64,000 bases of DNA from the NCBI RefSeq assembly GCF_051014445.1, contig NW_027488368.1:20620001-20684000 (forward strand). The letters are read 5' to 3'. Position numbers and translations under genes: made by a program. Shown piece after piece: positions 1 through 12,930 of this stretch. Numbering within the stretch: position 1 is the stretch's first letter; the number at the start of each line of letters is the position of its first letter. This DNA comes from Colletes latitarsis. Lineage: Eukaryota; Arthropoda; Insecta; Hymenoptera; Colletidae. The notes under the pieces are model-generated. The model saw nothing but the letters and a program-made list of their open reading frames with translations. It ran no database searches and was not told the DNA's origin.

Positions 1-1004
1 ATTCTTCACATACTGGTTGTACGGATCCTCGGTTTTTTCTGGTTTGGATCACGTAGTAATGTGGCACCACACTGAAACATTCAATTAAACCTGGTCTTGA
101 TAGATATTTTAGAGGATAACGCATGTTAGGTTTGGGTTTGGCCTAGGATTTGCCCTCATCAGGCTCATACTTTCGCATATTTCTCATACTTCATGGCTAA
201 ATCCAGGGCTGTTTCTGGATTATATCACGTAGTAATGTGATACCACGCTGAAACAGTCGATTAAACCTGGTTTCGATCAATATTTTAGAGGATAACGCAA
301 GTTAGGTCTGGGATAGGTCTAGGATTTGCCCTCATCAGGCTCTTACTTTCGCATATTTCTCATACTTCATGGCTAGATCCTGGGCTATTTCTGGATTGGA
401 TCACGTAGTAAAGTGGTACCACACTGAAACATTCAATGAAACCTGGTCTGGATAAATATTTTAGAGGATAACGCATGTTAGGTCAAGGTTAGGTCTAAGA
501 TTTGCCCCCATCAGACTCACAGTTTCGCGTTTTTCACATACTTGTTGAACAGATCCTGGGTTTTTTCTGGTTTGGATCACGTATTAATGTGGTACCACAC
601 TGGAACAGTCCATTAAACCTGGTTTCGCTCAATATTTTAGAGGATAACGCATGTTAGGTCTAGGTTAGGTCTGGGATTTGCTGTCATCAGGCTCATTCTT
701 TCGCATATTTCTCATACTTGATGGCTAGATCCTGGGCTTTTTCTAGATTGCATCACGTAGTAATGTAGTACCACACTGAAACAGTCAATGAAACCAGGTT
801 TCCATCAATATTTTAGAAGACAACGCAAGTTAGGTCTAGGTAAGGCCTAAGATTTTCACTGATCAGACTCATACTTTCGCATTCTTCACATACTTGTTGA
901 ACTGATCCTTGTTTTTTTCTGGTTTGTTTCACGTAGTAATGTGGTACCACACTGAAACATTCAATTAAACCTGGTCTTGATAAATATTTTAGAGGGTAAC
1001 GCAT

Positions 1005-1027
1005 GTTAGGTTTGGGTTAGGTCTAGG
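1005..1027 (+). repeat. Telomere-like TTAGG tract inside a monomer (example)
   Basis: The tract reads TTAGG, TTTGGG, TTAGG, TCTAGG in succession, close to a degenerate (TTAGG)n array. An equivalent tract starts essentially every monomer. Common variants are TTAGGTCTAGGTTAGGCC, TTAGGTCTGGGATAGGTC and TTAAGTCTGGGATTGGTC. The G-rich strand is always the + strand. TTAGG is the canonical telomere repeat of many arthropods. Descent of this tract from telomeric DNA is an inference from resemblance. Confidence 0.6.
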
Positions 1028-1822
1028 ATTTGCCCTCATCAGGCTCATACTTTCGCATATTTCTCATACTTCATGGCTAGATCCTGGGCTGTTTCTGGAT
1101 TGTATCAGGTAGTAATGTGGTACCACGCTGAAACAGTCAATTAAACCTGGTTTCGATCAATATTTTAGAGGATAACGCATGTTAGGTCAAGGTTAGGTCT
1201 AAGATTTGCCCTCATCAGGCTCACAGTTTCGCGTTTTTCACATACTTGTTGAACAGATCCAGGGTTTTTTCTGGTTTGGATCACGTAGTAATGTGGTACC
1301 ACACTGAAACATTAAATTAAACCTGGTCATGATAAATATTTTAGAGGATAACGCATGTTAGGTCTGGGTTAGGTCTGTGATTTGCCCTCATCAGGGTCAT
1401 ACTTTCGCACACTTCACATACTCGTTGAACAGATCCTGGGTTATTTTCTGGTTTGGATCACATAGTAATGTGGTACCACACTGAAACAGTCGATTAAACC
1501 TGGTTTCGCTCAATATTTTAGAGGATAACGCATGTTAGGTCTAGGTCAGGCCTGGGATTTTCACTCATCGGACTCATACTTTCGCATTCTTCACATACTT
1601 CTTGAACGGATCCTGGGTTTTTTCTGGTTTGGATCACGTAGTAATGTGGTACCACACTGAAACATTCAATTAAACCTGGTCTTGATAAATATTTTAGAGG
1701 ATAACACATGTTAGGTCTGGGTTAGGTCTAGGATTTGCCCTCATCAGGCTCATACTTTCGCATATTTCTCATACTTCATGGCTAGATCCTTGGCTATTTC
1801 TGGATTGGATCACGTAGTTAAG

Positions 1823-4465
1823 TGGTACCACACTGAAACAGTCGATTAAACCAGGTTTCGATCAATATTTTTGAGGATAACGCATGTTAGGTCTAGGTTA
1901 GGCCTGGGATTTTCACTCATCAGACTCATACTTTCGCATTCTTCACATACTTGTTGAACGGATCCTGGGTTTTTTCTGGTTTGGATCACGTAGCAATGTG
2001 GGACCACACTGAAACAGTCAATTAAACCTGGTTTCGACCAATATTTTAGAGAATAATTCATGTTAGGTCTAGGTTAGGTCTGGGATTTGCTCTCATCAGG
2101 CTCATTCTTTCGCATATTTCTCATACTTGATGGCTAGATCCTGGGCTTTTTCTGGATTGCATTACGTAGTAATGAAGTACAACACTGAAACAGTCAATTA
2201 AACCTGGTTTCGCTCAATATTTTAGAGGATAACGCATGTTAGGTCTAGGTCAGGCCTGGTTTTTTCACTCATCAGACTCATACTTTCGCATTCTTCACAT
2301 ACTTGTTGAACGGATCCTGGGTTTTTTCTGGTTTGGATCACGTAGTAATATGGGTCCACACTGATACAATCAACTAAACCTGGTCTTGATAAATATTTTA
2401 GAGGATAACGCATGTTAGGTCTGGGTTAGGTCTAAGATTTGCCCTCATCAGGCTCACAGTTTCGCGTTTTTCACATACTTGTTGAACAGATCCTGGGTTT
2501 TTTCTGGTTTGGATCACGAAGTAGTGTGGTACCACACTGAAATAGTCCATTAAACCTGGTTTCGCTCAATATTTTAGAGGATAACGCATGTTAGGTCTAG
2601 GTTAGGTCTGGGATTTGCTCTCATCAGGCTCATTCTTTCGCATATTTCTCATACTTGATGGCTAGATCCTGGGCTTTTTCTGGATTGCATCACGTACTAA
2701 TGTAGTACCACACTGAAACAGTCAATGAAACCTGGTTTCCATCAATATTTTAGAGGACAACGCAAGTTAGGTCTTGGTAAGGCCACAGATTTTCACTGAT
2801 CAGACTCATACATTCGCATTCTTCACATACTTGTTGAACGGATCCTGGGTTTTTTCTGGTTTGGATCACGTAGTAATGTGGTACCACACTGAAACATTCT
2901 ATTAAACCTGGTCTTGATAAATATTTTAGAGGATAACGCATGTTAGGTCTGGGTTACGTCTAGGATTTGCCCTCATCAGGCTCATACTTTCGCATATTTC
3001 TCATACTTCATGGCTAGATCCTGGGCTGTTTCTGCATTGTATCACGTAGTAATGTGGTACCACACTAAAACAGTCAATTAAACCTGGTTTCGATCAATAT
3101 TTTAGAGGATAACGCAATCTAGGTCTGGGATAGGTCTGGGATTAGCCCTCATCAGACTCATACTTTCGCACACTTCACATACTCGTTGACAAGATCCTGG
3201 GTTTTTTTCTGGTTTGGATCACGTAGTAATGAGGTACCACACTGAAACATTCGATTAAACCTGGTTTCGATCAATATTTTAGAGGATAACGCAAGTTAGG
3301 TCTGGGATAGGTCTTGGATTTGCCCTCATCAGGCTCATACTTTCGCGTTTTTCGCATACTAGTTGAACAGATCCTGGGTTTTTTCTGGTTTGGATCCCGT
3401 AGTAGTGTGGTACCACACTGAAACAGTCCATTAAACCTGGTTTCGCTCAATATTTTAGATAATAACGCATGTTAGGTCTAGGTCAGGCCTGGTTTTTTCA
3501 CTCATCAGACTCATACTTTCGCATTCTTCACATACTTGTTGAACGGATCCTGGGTTTTTTCTGTTTTGGATCACGTAGTAATGTGGGACCACACTGAAAC
3601 ATTCAATTAAACCTGGTCTTGATAAATATTTTAGAGGATAACGCATGTTAGGTCTGGGTTAAGTCTAGGATTTGCCCTCATCAGGCTCATACTTTCGCGT
3701 TTTGCACATACTTGTTGAACAGATCCTGGGTTTTTTCTGGTTTGGATCCCGTAGTAGTGTGGTACCACACTGAAACAGTCCATTAAACCTGGTTTCGCTC
3801 AATATTTTAGAGGATAACTCATGTTAGGTCTAGGTCAGGCCTGGTTTTTTCACTCATCAGACTCATACTTTCGCATTCTTCACATACTTGTTGAACGGAT
3901 CCTGGGTTTTTTGTGGTTTGGATCACGTAGTTATGTGGGTCCACACTGAAACAATCAATTAAACCTGGTCTTGATAAATATTTTAGAGGATAACGCATGT
4001 TAGGTCTGGGATAGGTCTGGGATTTGCCCTCATCAGACTCATACATTCGCACACTTCACATACTCGTTGAACAGATCCTGGGCTATTTTCTGGTTTGGAT
4101 CACATAGTAATGTGGTACTACACTGAAACAGTCGATTAAACCAGGTTTCGATCAATATTTTTGAGGATAACGCATGTTAGGTCTAGGTTAGGCCTGGGAT
4201 TTTCACTCATCAGACTCATACTTTCGCATTCTTCACATACTTGTTGAACGGATCGTGGGTTTTTTCTGGTTTGGATCACGTAGTAATGTGGGTCCACACT
4301 GAAACAATCAATTAAACCTGGTCTTGATAAATATTTTAGAGGATAACGCATGTTAGGTCTGGGATAGGACTGGGATTTGCCCTCATCAGACTCATACTTT
4401 CGCACACTTCACATACTCGTTGAACAGATCCTGGGTTATTTGCTGGTTTGGATCACATAGTAATG
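1823..4465 (+). repeat. 15-monomer block, copy 1 (2,643 bp)
   Basis: This block matches the adjacent block at 4,466-7,108 with an offset of 2,643 bp. Diagnostic shared variants are the AGCAATGTGGGACC monomer (about 1,993 and 4,636), the ATATGGGTCCACACTGATAC monomer (about 2,348 and 4,991) and the TTAGATAATAACG junction (about 3,458 and 6,101). The stretch at about 2,415-2,880 instead matches copy 2 with an offset of 2,996, so whole monomers have been gained and lost since duplication. Boundaries are approximate because all monomers are similar. Confidence 0.75.
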
Positions 4466-7108
4466 TGGTACCACACTGAAACAGTCGATTAAACCAGGTT
4501 TCGATCAATATTTTTCAGGATAACGCATGTTAGGTCTAGGTTAGGCCTGGGATTTTCACTCATCAGACTCATACTTTCGCATTCTTCACATACTTGTTGA
4601 ACGGATCCTGGGTTTTTTCTGGTTTGGATCACGTAGCAATGTGGGACCACACTGAAACAGTCAATTAAACCTGGTTTCGACCAATATTTTAGAGAATAAT
4701 TCATGTTAGGTCTAGGTTAGGTCTGGGATTTGCTCTCATCAGGCTCATTCTTTCGCATATTTCTCATACTTGATGGCTAGATCCTGGGCTTTTTCTGGAT
4801 TGCATTACGTAGTAATGAAGTACAACACTGAAACAGTCAATTAAACCTGGTTTCGCTCAATATTTTAGAGGATAACGCATGTTAGGTCTAGGTCAGGCCT
4901 GGTTTTTTCACTCATCAGACTCATACTTTCGCATTCTTCACATACTTGTTGAACGGATCCTGGGTTTTTTCTGGTTTGGATCACGTAGTAATATGGGTCC
5001 ACACTGATACAATCAACTAAACCTGGTCTTGATAAATATTTTAGAGGATAACGCATGTTAGGTCTGGGATAGGTCTGGGATTTGCCCTCATCAGACTCAT
5101 ACTTTCGCACACTTCACATACTCGTTGAACAGATCCTGGGTTATTGTCTGGTTTGGATCACACAGTAATGTGGTACCACACTGAAACAGTCGATTAAACC
5201 AGGTTTCGATCAATATTTTTGAGGATAACGCATGTTAGGTCTAGGTTACGCATGGGATTTTCACTCGTCAGACTCATACTTTCGCATTCTTCACATACTT
5301 GTTGAACGGATCCTGGGCTATTTCTGGATTGGATCACGTAGTAAGGTGGTACCACACTGAAACATTCAATGAAACCTGGTCTGGATAAATATTTTAGAGG
5401 ATAACGCATCTTAGGTCTGGGTTAGGTCTAAGATTTGCCCTCATCAGGCTCACAGTTTCGCGTTTTTCACATACTTGTTGAACAGATCCTGGGTTTTTTC
5501 TGGTTTGGATCACGAAGTAGTGTGGTACCACACTGAAATAGTCCATTAAACCTGGTTTCGCTCAATATTTTAGAGGATAACGCATGTTAGGTCTAGGTTA
5601 GGTCTGGGATTTGCTCTCATCAGGCTCATTCTTTCGCATATTTCTCATACTTGATGGCTAGATCCTGGGCTTTTTCTGGATTGCATCACGTACTAATGTA
5701 GTACCACACTGAAACAGTCAATGAAACCTGGTTTCCATCAATATTTTAGAGGACAACGCAAGTTAGGTCTTGGTAAGGCCACAGATTTTCACTGATCAGA
5801 CTCATACATTCGCATTCTTCACATACTTGTTGAACGGATCCTGGGTTTTTTCTGGTTTGGATCACGTAGTAATGTGGTTCCACACTGAAACATTCGATTA
5901 AACCTGGTTTCGATCAATATTTTAGAGGATAACGCAAGTTAGGTCTGGGATAGGTCTTGGATTTGCCCTCATCAGGCTCATACTTTCGCGTTTTTCGCAT
6001 ACTAGTTGAACAGATCCTGGGTTTTTTCTGGTTTGGATCCCGTAGTAGTGTGGTACCACACTGAAACAGTCCATTAAACCTGGTTTCGCTCAATATTTTA
6101 GATAATAACGCATGTTAGGTCTAGGTCAGGCCTGGTTTTTTCACTCATCAGACTCATACTTTCGCATTCTTCACATACTTGTTGAACGGATCCTGGGTTT
6201 TTTCTGTTTTGGATCACGTAGTAATGTGGGACCACACTGAAACATTCAATTAAACCTGGTCTTGATAAATATTTTAGAGGATAACGCATGTTAGGTCTGG
6301 GTTAGGTCTAGGATTTGCCCTCATCAGGCTCATACTTTCGCGTTTTGCACATACTTGTTGAACAGATCCTGGGTTTTTTCTGGTTTGGATCCCGTAGTAG
6401 TGTGGTACCACACTGAAACAGTCCATTAAACCTGGTTTCGCTCAATATTTTAGAGGATAACTCATGTTAGGTCTAGGTCAGGCCTGGTTTTTTCACTCAT
6501 CAGACTCATACTTTCGCATTCTTCACATACTTGTTGAACGGATCCTGGGTTTTTTGTGGTTTGGATCACGTAGTTATGTGGGTCCACACTGAAACAATCA
6601 ATTAAACCTGGTCTTGATAAATATTTTAGAGGATAACGCATGTTAGGTCTGGGATAGGTCTGGGATTTGCCCTCATCAGACTCATACATTCGCACACTTC
6701 ACATACTCGTTGAACAGATCCTGGGCTATTTTCTGGTTTGGATCACATAGTAATGTGGTACCACACTGAAACAGTCGATTAAACCAGGTTTCGATCAATA
6801 TTTTTGAGGATAACGCATGTTAGGTCTAGGTTAGGCCTGGGATTTTCACTCATCAGACTCATACTTTCGCATTCTTCACATACTTGTTGAACGGATCCTG
6901 GGTTTTTTCTGGGTTGGATCACGTAGTAATGTGAGTCCACACTGAAACAATCAATTAAACCTGGTCTTGATAAATATTTTAGAGGATAACGCATGTTAGG
7001 TCTGGGATAGGTCTGGGATTTGCCCTCATCAGACTCATACTTTCGCACACTTCACATACTCGTTGAACAGATCCTGGGTTATTTTCTGGTTTGGATCACA
7101 TAGTAATG
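4466..7108 (+). repeat. 15-monomer block, copy 2 (2,643 bp)
   Basis: Tandem copy of 1,823-4,465. Relative to copy 1 it has about two extra monomers around 5,060-5,410 and lacks the two that copy 1 has around 2,880-3,240, so the net offset returns to 2,643 bp. Confidence 0.75.
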
Positions 7109-8099
7109 TGGTACCACACTGAAACAGTCGATTAAACCAGGTTTCGATCAATATTTTTGAGGACAACGCATGTTAGGTCTAGGTTAGGCCTGGGATTTTC
7201 ACTCATCAGACTCATACTTTCGCATTCTTCACATACTTGTTGAACTGATCCTGGGTTTTTTCTGGTTTGGATCACGTAGTAATGTGGTTCCCCACTGAAA
7301 CAGTCGGTTAAACCTGGTTTCGATCAATATTTTAGAGGATAACGCAAGTTAGGTCTGGGTTAGGTCTGGGATTTGCCCTCATCAGACTCATACCTACGCA
7401 CACTTCACATACTCGTTGAACAGATCCTGGGTTATTTTCTGGTTTGGATCCCATAGTAATGTGGTACCAAACTGAAACAGTCGATTAAACCAGGTTTCGA
7501 TCAATATTTTTGAGGATAACGCATGTTAGGTCTAGGTTAGGCCTGGGATTTTCACTCATCAGACTCATACATTCGCATTCCTCACATACTTGTTGAACGG
7601 ATCCTGGGTTTTTTCTGGCTTGTATCACGTAGTAATGTGGTACCACACTGAAACAGTCCATTAAACCTGGTTTGGATCAATATTTTAGAGGATAACGCAA
7701 GTTAAGTCTGGGATTGGTCTGGGATTTGACCCCATCAGACTCATACTTTCGCATTCTTCACATACTTGTAGAACGGATCCTGCGTTTTTACTGGTTTGGA
7801 TCACGTAGTAATGTGGTACCACACTGAAACAATCAATTAAACCTGGTTTCGATCAATATTTTAGAGGATAACGCATGTTAGGTCTAGGTTAGCCCTGGGA
7901 TTTTCACTCATCAGACTCATACTTTCGCATTCTTCTTATACTTGTTGAACTAATCCTGGGTTTTTTCTGGTTTGGATCACGTAGTAATGTGGTACCACAC
8001 TGAAACAGTCGATTAAAGCTGGTTTCGATCAATATTTTAGAGGATAACGCAAGTTAAGTCTGGGATTGGTCTGGGATTTGACCTCATCAGACTCATACT

Positions 8100-8640
8100 T
8101 TCGCACACTTCACATACTCGTTGAACAGATCCTGGGTTATTTTCTGGTTTGGATCACATAGCAATGTGGTACTACACTGAAACAGTCGATTAAACCAGGT
8201 TTCGATCAATATTTTTGAGGATAACGCATGTTAGGTCTAGGTTAGGCCTGGGATTTTCACTCATCAGACTCATACTTTCGCATTCTTCACATACTTGTTG
8301 AACGGATCGTGGGTTTTTTCTGGTTTGGATCACGTAGTAATGTGGGTCCACACTGAAACAATCAATTAAACCTGGTCTTGATAAATATTTTAGAGGATAG
8401 CGCATGTTAGGTCTGGGATAGGACTGGGATTTGCCCTCATCAGACTCATACTTTCGCACACTTCACATACTCGTTGAACAGATCCTGGGTTATTTGCTGG
8501 TTTGGATCACATAGTAATGTGGTACCACACTGAAACAGTCGATTAAACCAGGTTTCGATCAATATTTTTCAGGATAACGCATGTTAGGTCTAGGTTAGGC
8601 CTGGGATTTTCACTCATCAGACTCATACTTTCGCATTCTT
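8100..8640 (+). repeat. Three-monomer copy of 4,046-4,586
   Basis: It shares private variants with the segment 4,054 bp upstream: GGTACTACACTG, GGATCGTGGG instead of GGATCCTGGG, and GGGATAGGACTGGG. Sharing three rare changes makes common descent more likely than coincidence. Confidence 0.65.
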
Positions 8641-8824
8641 CACATACTTGTAGAACGGATCCTGGGTTTTTACTGGTTTGGATCACGTAGTAATGTGGTA
8701 CCACACTGAAACATTCAACTAAACCTGGTTTCGATCAATATTTTAGAGGATAACGCATGTTAGGTCTGGGTTAGGTCTAGGATTTGCCCTCATCAGGCTC
8801 ATTCTTTCGCATATTTCTCATACT

Positions 8825-10060
8825 TGATGGCTAGATCCTGGGCTTTTTCTGGATTGCATCACGTAGTAATGAAGTACAACACTGAAACAGTCAATTAAAC
8901 CTGGTTTCGATCAATATTTTAGAGAATAATTCACGTTAGGTCTAGATTAGGTCTGGGATTTGCTCTCATCAGGCACATTCTTTCGCATATTTCTCATACC
9001 GGATGGCTAGATCCTGGGCTGTTTCTGGATTGTATGACGTAGTAATGTGGTACCACACTGAAACAGTCAATTAAACCTGGTTTCGATCAATATTTTAGAG
9101 GATAACGCAAGTTAGGTCTAGGTTAGGCCTGGGATTTGCCCTCATCAGGGTCATACTTTCGCAGTTTTAACATACATGTTGACCTGATCGAGGGTTTTTT
9201 CTGCTTTGGATCACGTAGTAAAGTGGTACCACACTGAAACATTCAATCAAACCTGGTCTTGATAAATATTTTAGAGGATAACGCATGTTAGGTCTAGGTT
9301 AGGTCTGGGATTTGCACTCATCAGGCTCATTCTTTCGCATATTTCTCATACTTGATGGCTATATCCTGGGCTTTTTCTGGACTGCATCACATAGTAATGA
9401 AGTACAACATTGAAACAGTCAATTAAACCTGGTTTCCATCAATATCTTGGAGGACAACGCAAGTTAGGTCTGGCATAGGTCTGCGATTCGCCCTCATCAG
9501 GCTCATACTTTCGCGTTTTTCACATATTTGTTGAACAGATCCTGGGTTTTTTCTGGTTTGTATCACGTAGTAATGAAGTACAACACTGAAACAGTCAATT
9601 AAACCTGGTTTCCATCAATATCTTAGAGGACAACGCAAGTTAGGTCTGGCATAGGTCTGGGATTCGCCCTCATCAGGCTCATACTTTCGCGTTTTTCACA
9701 TACTTGTTGAACAGATCCTGGGTTTTTTCTGGTTTGTATCACGTAGTAGTGTGGTACCACACTGAAACAGTCCATTAAACCTGGTTTGGATCAATATTTT
9801 AGAGGATAACGCATGTTAGGTCTAGGTTAGCCCCGGGATTTCCACTCATCAGACTCATACTTTCGCATTCTTCTCATACTTGCTGAACTGATCCTGGGTT
9901 TTTTCTGGTTTGGATCACGTAGTAATGTGGTACCACACTGAAACAGTCGATTAAACCTGGTTTCGATCAATATCTTAGAGGATAACGCAAGTTAAGTCTG
10001 GGATTGGTCTGGGATTTGACCTCATCAGACTCATACTTTCGCACACTTCACATACTCGTT
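8825..10060 (+). repeat. Divergent seven-monomer block, copy 1
   Basis: A run of distinctive monomers: GTATGACGTAG, then the GTTTTAACATACATGTTGACC type, then GGACTGCATCAC with CAACATTG, then TATCTTGGAGG. It recurs at 19,591-20,826 with a constant 10,766-bp offset and in part at 27.7-28.4 kb (a further 8,096 bp, exactly 46 monomers). Confidence 0.7.
9161..9209 (+). repeat. Divergent monomer module E, copy 1
   Basis: In place of the usual GCATTCTTCACATACTTGTT module this monomer reads GCAGTTTTAACATACATGTT, then GACCTGATCGAGGG. Seven copies occur in the window: here and at 19,927, 28,023, 32,601, 35,951, 45,987 and 58,475. They keep the array register. Confidence 0.8.
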
Positions 10061-11100
10061 GAACGGATCCTGGGTTTTTTCTGGTTTGTATCACGTAGTA
10101 ATGTGGTACCACACTGAAACAGTCCATTAAACCTGGTTTGGATCAATATTTTAGAGGATAACGCATGTTAGGTCTAGGTTAGCCCTGGGATTTTCACTCA
10201 TCAGACTCATACTTTCGCATTCTTCTTATACTTGTTGAACTGATCCTGGGTTTTTTCTGGTTTGGATCACGTAGTAATGTGGTACCACACTGAAACAGTC
10301 GATTAAAGCTGGTTTCGATCAATATTTTAGAGGATAACGCAAGTTAAGTCTGGGATTGGTCTGGGATTTGACCTCATCAGACTCATACTTTCGCACACTT
10401 CACATACTCGTTGAACAGATCCTGGGTTATTTTCTGGTTTGGATCACATAGTAATGTGGTACCACACTGAAACAGTCGATTAAACCAGGTTTCGATCAAT
10501 ATTTTTGAGTATAACGCATGTTAGGTCTAGGTTAGGCCTGGGATTTACACTCATCAGACTCATACTTTCGCATTCTTCACATACTTGTCGAACGGATCCT
10601 GGGTTTTTTCTGGTTTGGGTCACGTAGTAGTGTGATACTACACTGAAACATTCAATTAAACCTGGTCTTGATAAACATTTTAGAGGATAACGCATGTTAG
10701 GTCTGGGTTAGGTCTAGGATTTGCCCTCATCAGGCTCATTCTTTCGCATATTTCTCATACTTCATGGCTAGATCCTGGGCTTTTTCTGGATTGCATCACA
10801 TAGTAATGTGGTACCACACTGAAACAGTCGATTAAACCAGGTTTCGATCAATATTTTTGAGGATAACGCATGTTAGGTCTGGGTCAGGCCTGGGATTTTC
10901 ACTCATCGGACTCATACTTTCGCATTCTTCACATACTTCTTGAACGGATCCTGGGTTTTTTCTGGTTTGGATCACGTAGTAATGAGGTACCACACTAAAA
11001 CTGTCAATTAAACCTGGTCTTGATAAATATATTAGAGGATAACGCATGTTAGGTCTGGGATAGGTCTGCGATTTGCCCCCATGAGACTCATACTTTCGCA

Positions 11101-12020
11101 CACTTCACATACTCGTTGAACAGATCCTGGGTTATTTTCTGGTTTGGATCACATAGTAATGTGGTACCACACTGAAACAGTCGATTAAACCTGGTTTCGC
11201 TCAATATTTTAGAGGATAACGCATGTTAGGTCTAGGTCAGGCCTGGGATTTTCACTCATCGGACTCATACTTTCGCATTCTTCACATACTTCTTGAACGG
11301 ATCCTGGGTTTTTTCTGGTTTGGATCACGTAGTAATGTGGTACCACACTGAAACATTCAATTAAACCTGGTCTTGATAAATATTTTAGAGGATAACACAT
11401 GTTAGGTCTGGGTTAGGTCTAGGATTTGCCCACATCAGGCTCATACTTTCGCATATTTCTCATACTTCATGGCTAGATCCTTGGCTATTTCTGGATTGGA
11501 TCACGTAGTTAAGTGGTACCACACTGAAACAGTCGATTAAACCAGGTTTCGATCAATATTTTTGAGGATAACGCATGTTAGGTCTAGGTTAGGCCTGGGA
11601 TTTTCACTCATCAGACTCATACTTTCGCATTCTTCACATACTTGTTGAACGGATCCTGGGTTTTTTCTGGTTTGGATCACGTAGCAATGTGGGACCACAC
11701 TGAAACAGTCAATTAAACCTGGTTTCGACCAATATTTTAGAGAATAATTCATGTTAGGTCTAGGTTAGGTCTGGGATTTGCTCTCATCAGGCTCATTCTT
11801 TCGCATATTTCTCATACTTGATGGCTAGATCCTGGGCTTTTTCTGGATTGCATTACGTAGTAATGAAGTACAACACTGAAACAGTCAATTAAACCTGGTT
11901 TCGCTCAATATTTTAGAGGATAACGCATGTTAGGTCTAGGTCAGGCCTGGTTTTTTCACTCATCAGATTCATACTTTCGCATTCTTCACATACTTGTTGA
12001 ACGGATCCTGGGTTTTTTCT
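11101..12020 (+). repeat. Dispersed copy of 1,410-2,330 (5 monomers)
   Basis: It matches with a constant 9,691-bp offset and only a few mismatches on reading (for example CCTCATCAGG versus CACATCAGG near 11,430). The match includes the CTTCTTGAACGG monomer and the AGCAATGTGGGACC monomer. It breaks down near 12,020, where this copy reads CACGTTCTAATG. Confidence 0.65.
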
Positions 12021-12389
12021 GGTTTGGGTCACGTTCTAATGTGGGACCACTCTGAAACAGTCAATTAAACCTGGTTTCGACCAATATTTTAGAGAATAAT
12101 TCATGTTAGGTCTAGGTTAGGTCTTGGATTTGCTCTCATCAGGCTCATACTTTCGCACACTTCACATACTTGTTGAACGGATCCTGGGTTTTTTCTGGTT
12201 TGGATCACGTAGTAGTGTGGTACCACACTGAAACAGTCCATTAAACCTGGTTTCGCTCAATATTTTAGAGGATAACGCATGTTAGGTCTAGGTCAGGCCT
12301 GGGATTTTCACTCATCAGACTCATACTTTCGCATTCTTCACATACTTGTAGAACGGATCCTGGGTTTTTACTGGTTTGGATCACGTAGT

Positions 12390-12930
12390 AATGTGGTACC
12401 ACACTGAAACATACAATGAAACCTGGTCTGGATAAATATTTTAGAGGATAACGCATCTTAGGTCTGGGTTAGGTCTAAGATTTGCCCTCATCAGGCTCAC
12501 AGTTTCGCGTTTTTCACATACTTGTTGAACAGATCCTGGGTTTTTTCTGGTTTGGATCACGAAGTAGTGTGGTACCACACTGAAATAGTCCATTAAACCT
12601 GGTTTCGCTCAATATTTTAGAGGATAACGCATGTTAGGTCTAGGTTAGGTCTGGGATTTGCTCTCATCAGGCTCATTCTTTCGCATATTTCTCATACTTG
12701 ATGGCTAGATCCTTGGCTTTTTCTGGATTGCATCACGTACTAATGTAGTACCACAATGAAACAGTCAATGAAACCTGGTTTCCATCAATATTTTAGAGGA
12801 CAACGCAAGTTAGGTCTTGGTAAGGCCAGAGATTTTCACTGATCAGACTCATACATTCGCATTCTTCACATACTTGTTGAACGGATCCTGGGTTTTTTCT
12901 GGTTTGCATCACGTAGTAATGTGGTACCAC
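12390..12930 (+). repeat. Dispersed copy of about 5,343-5,883 (3 monomers)
   Basis: It shares GCATCTTAGGTCTGGG, the TCACGAAGTAGTG monomer and the TCACGTACTAATGTAGTACC monomer with the earlier segment, at a 7,047-bp offset. Together with the 11.1-12.0 kb copy it makes the 11-13 kb region a partial replica of the 1.4-6 kb region. Confidence 0.55.
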
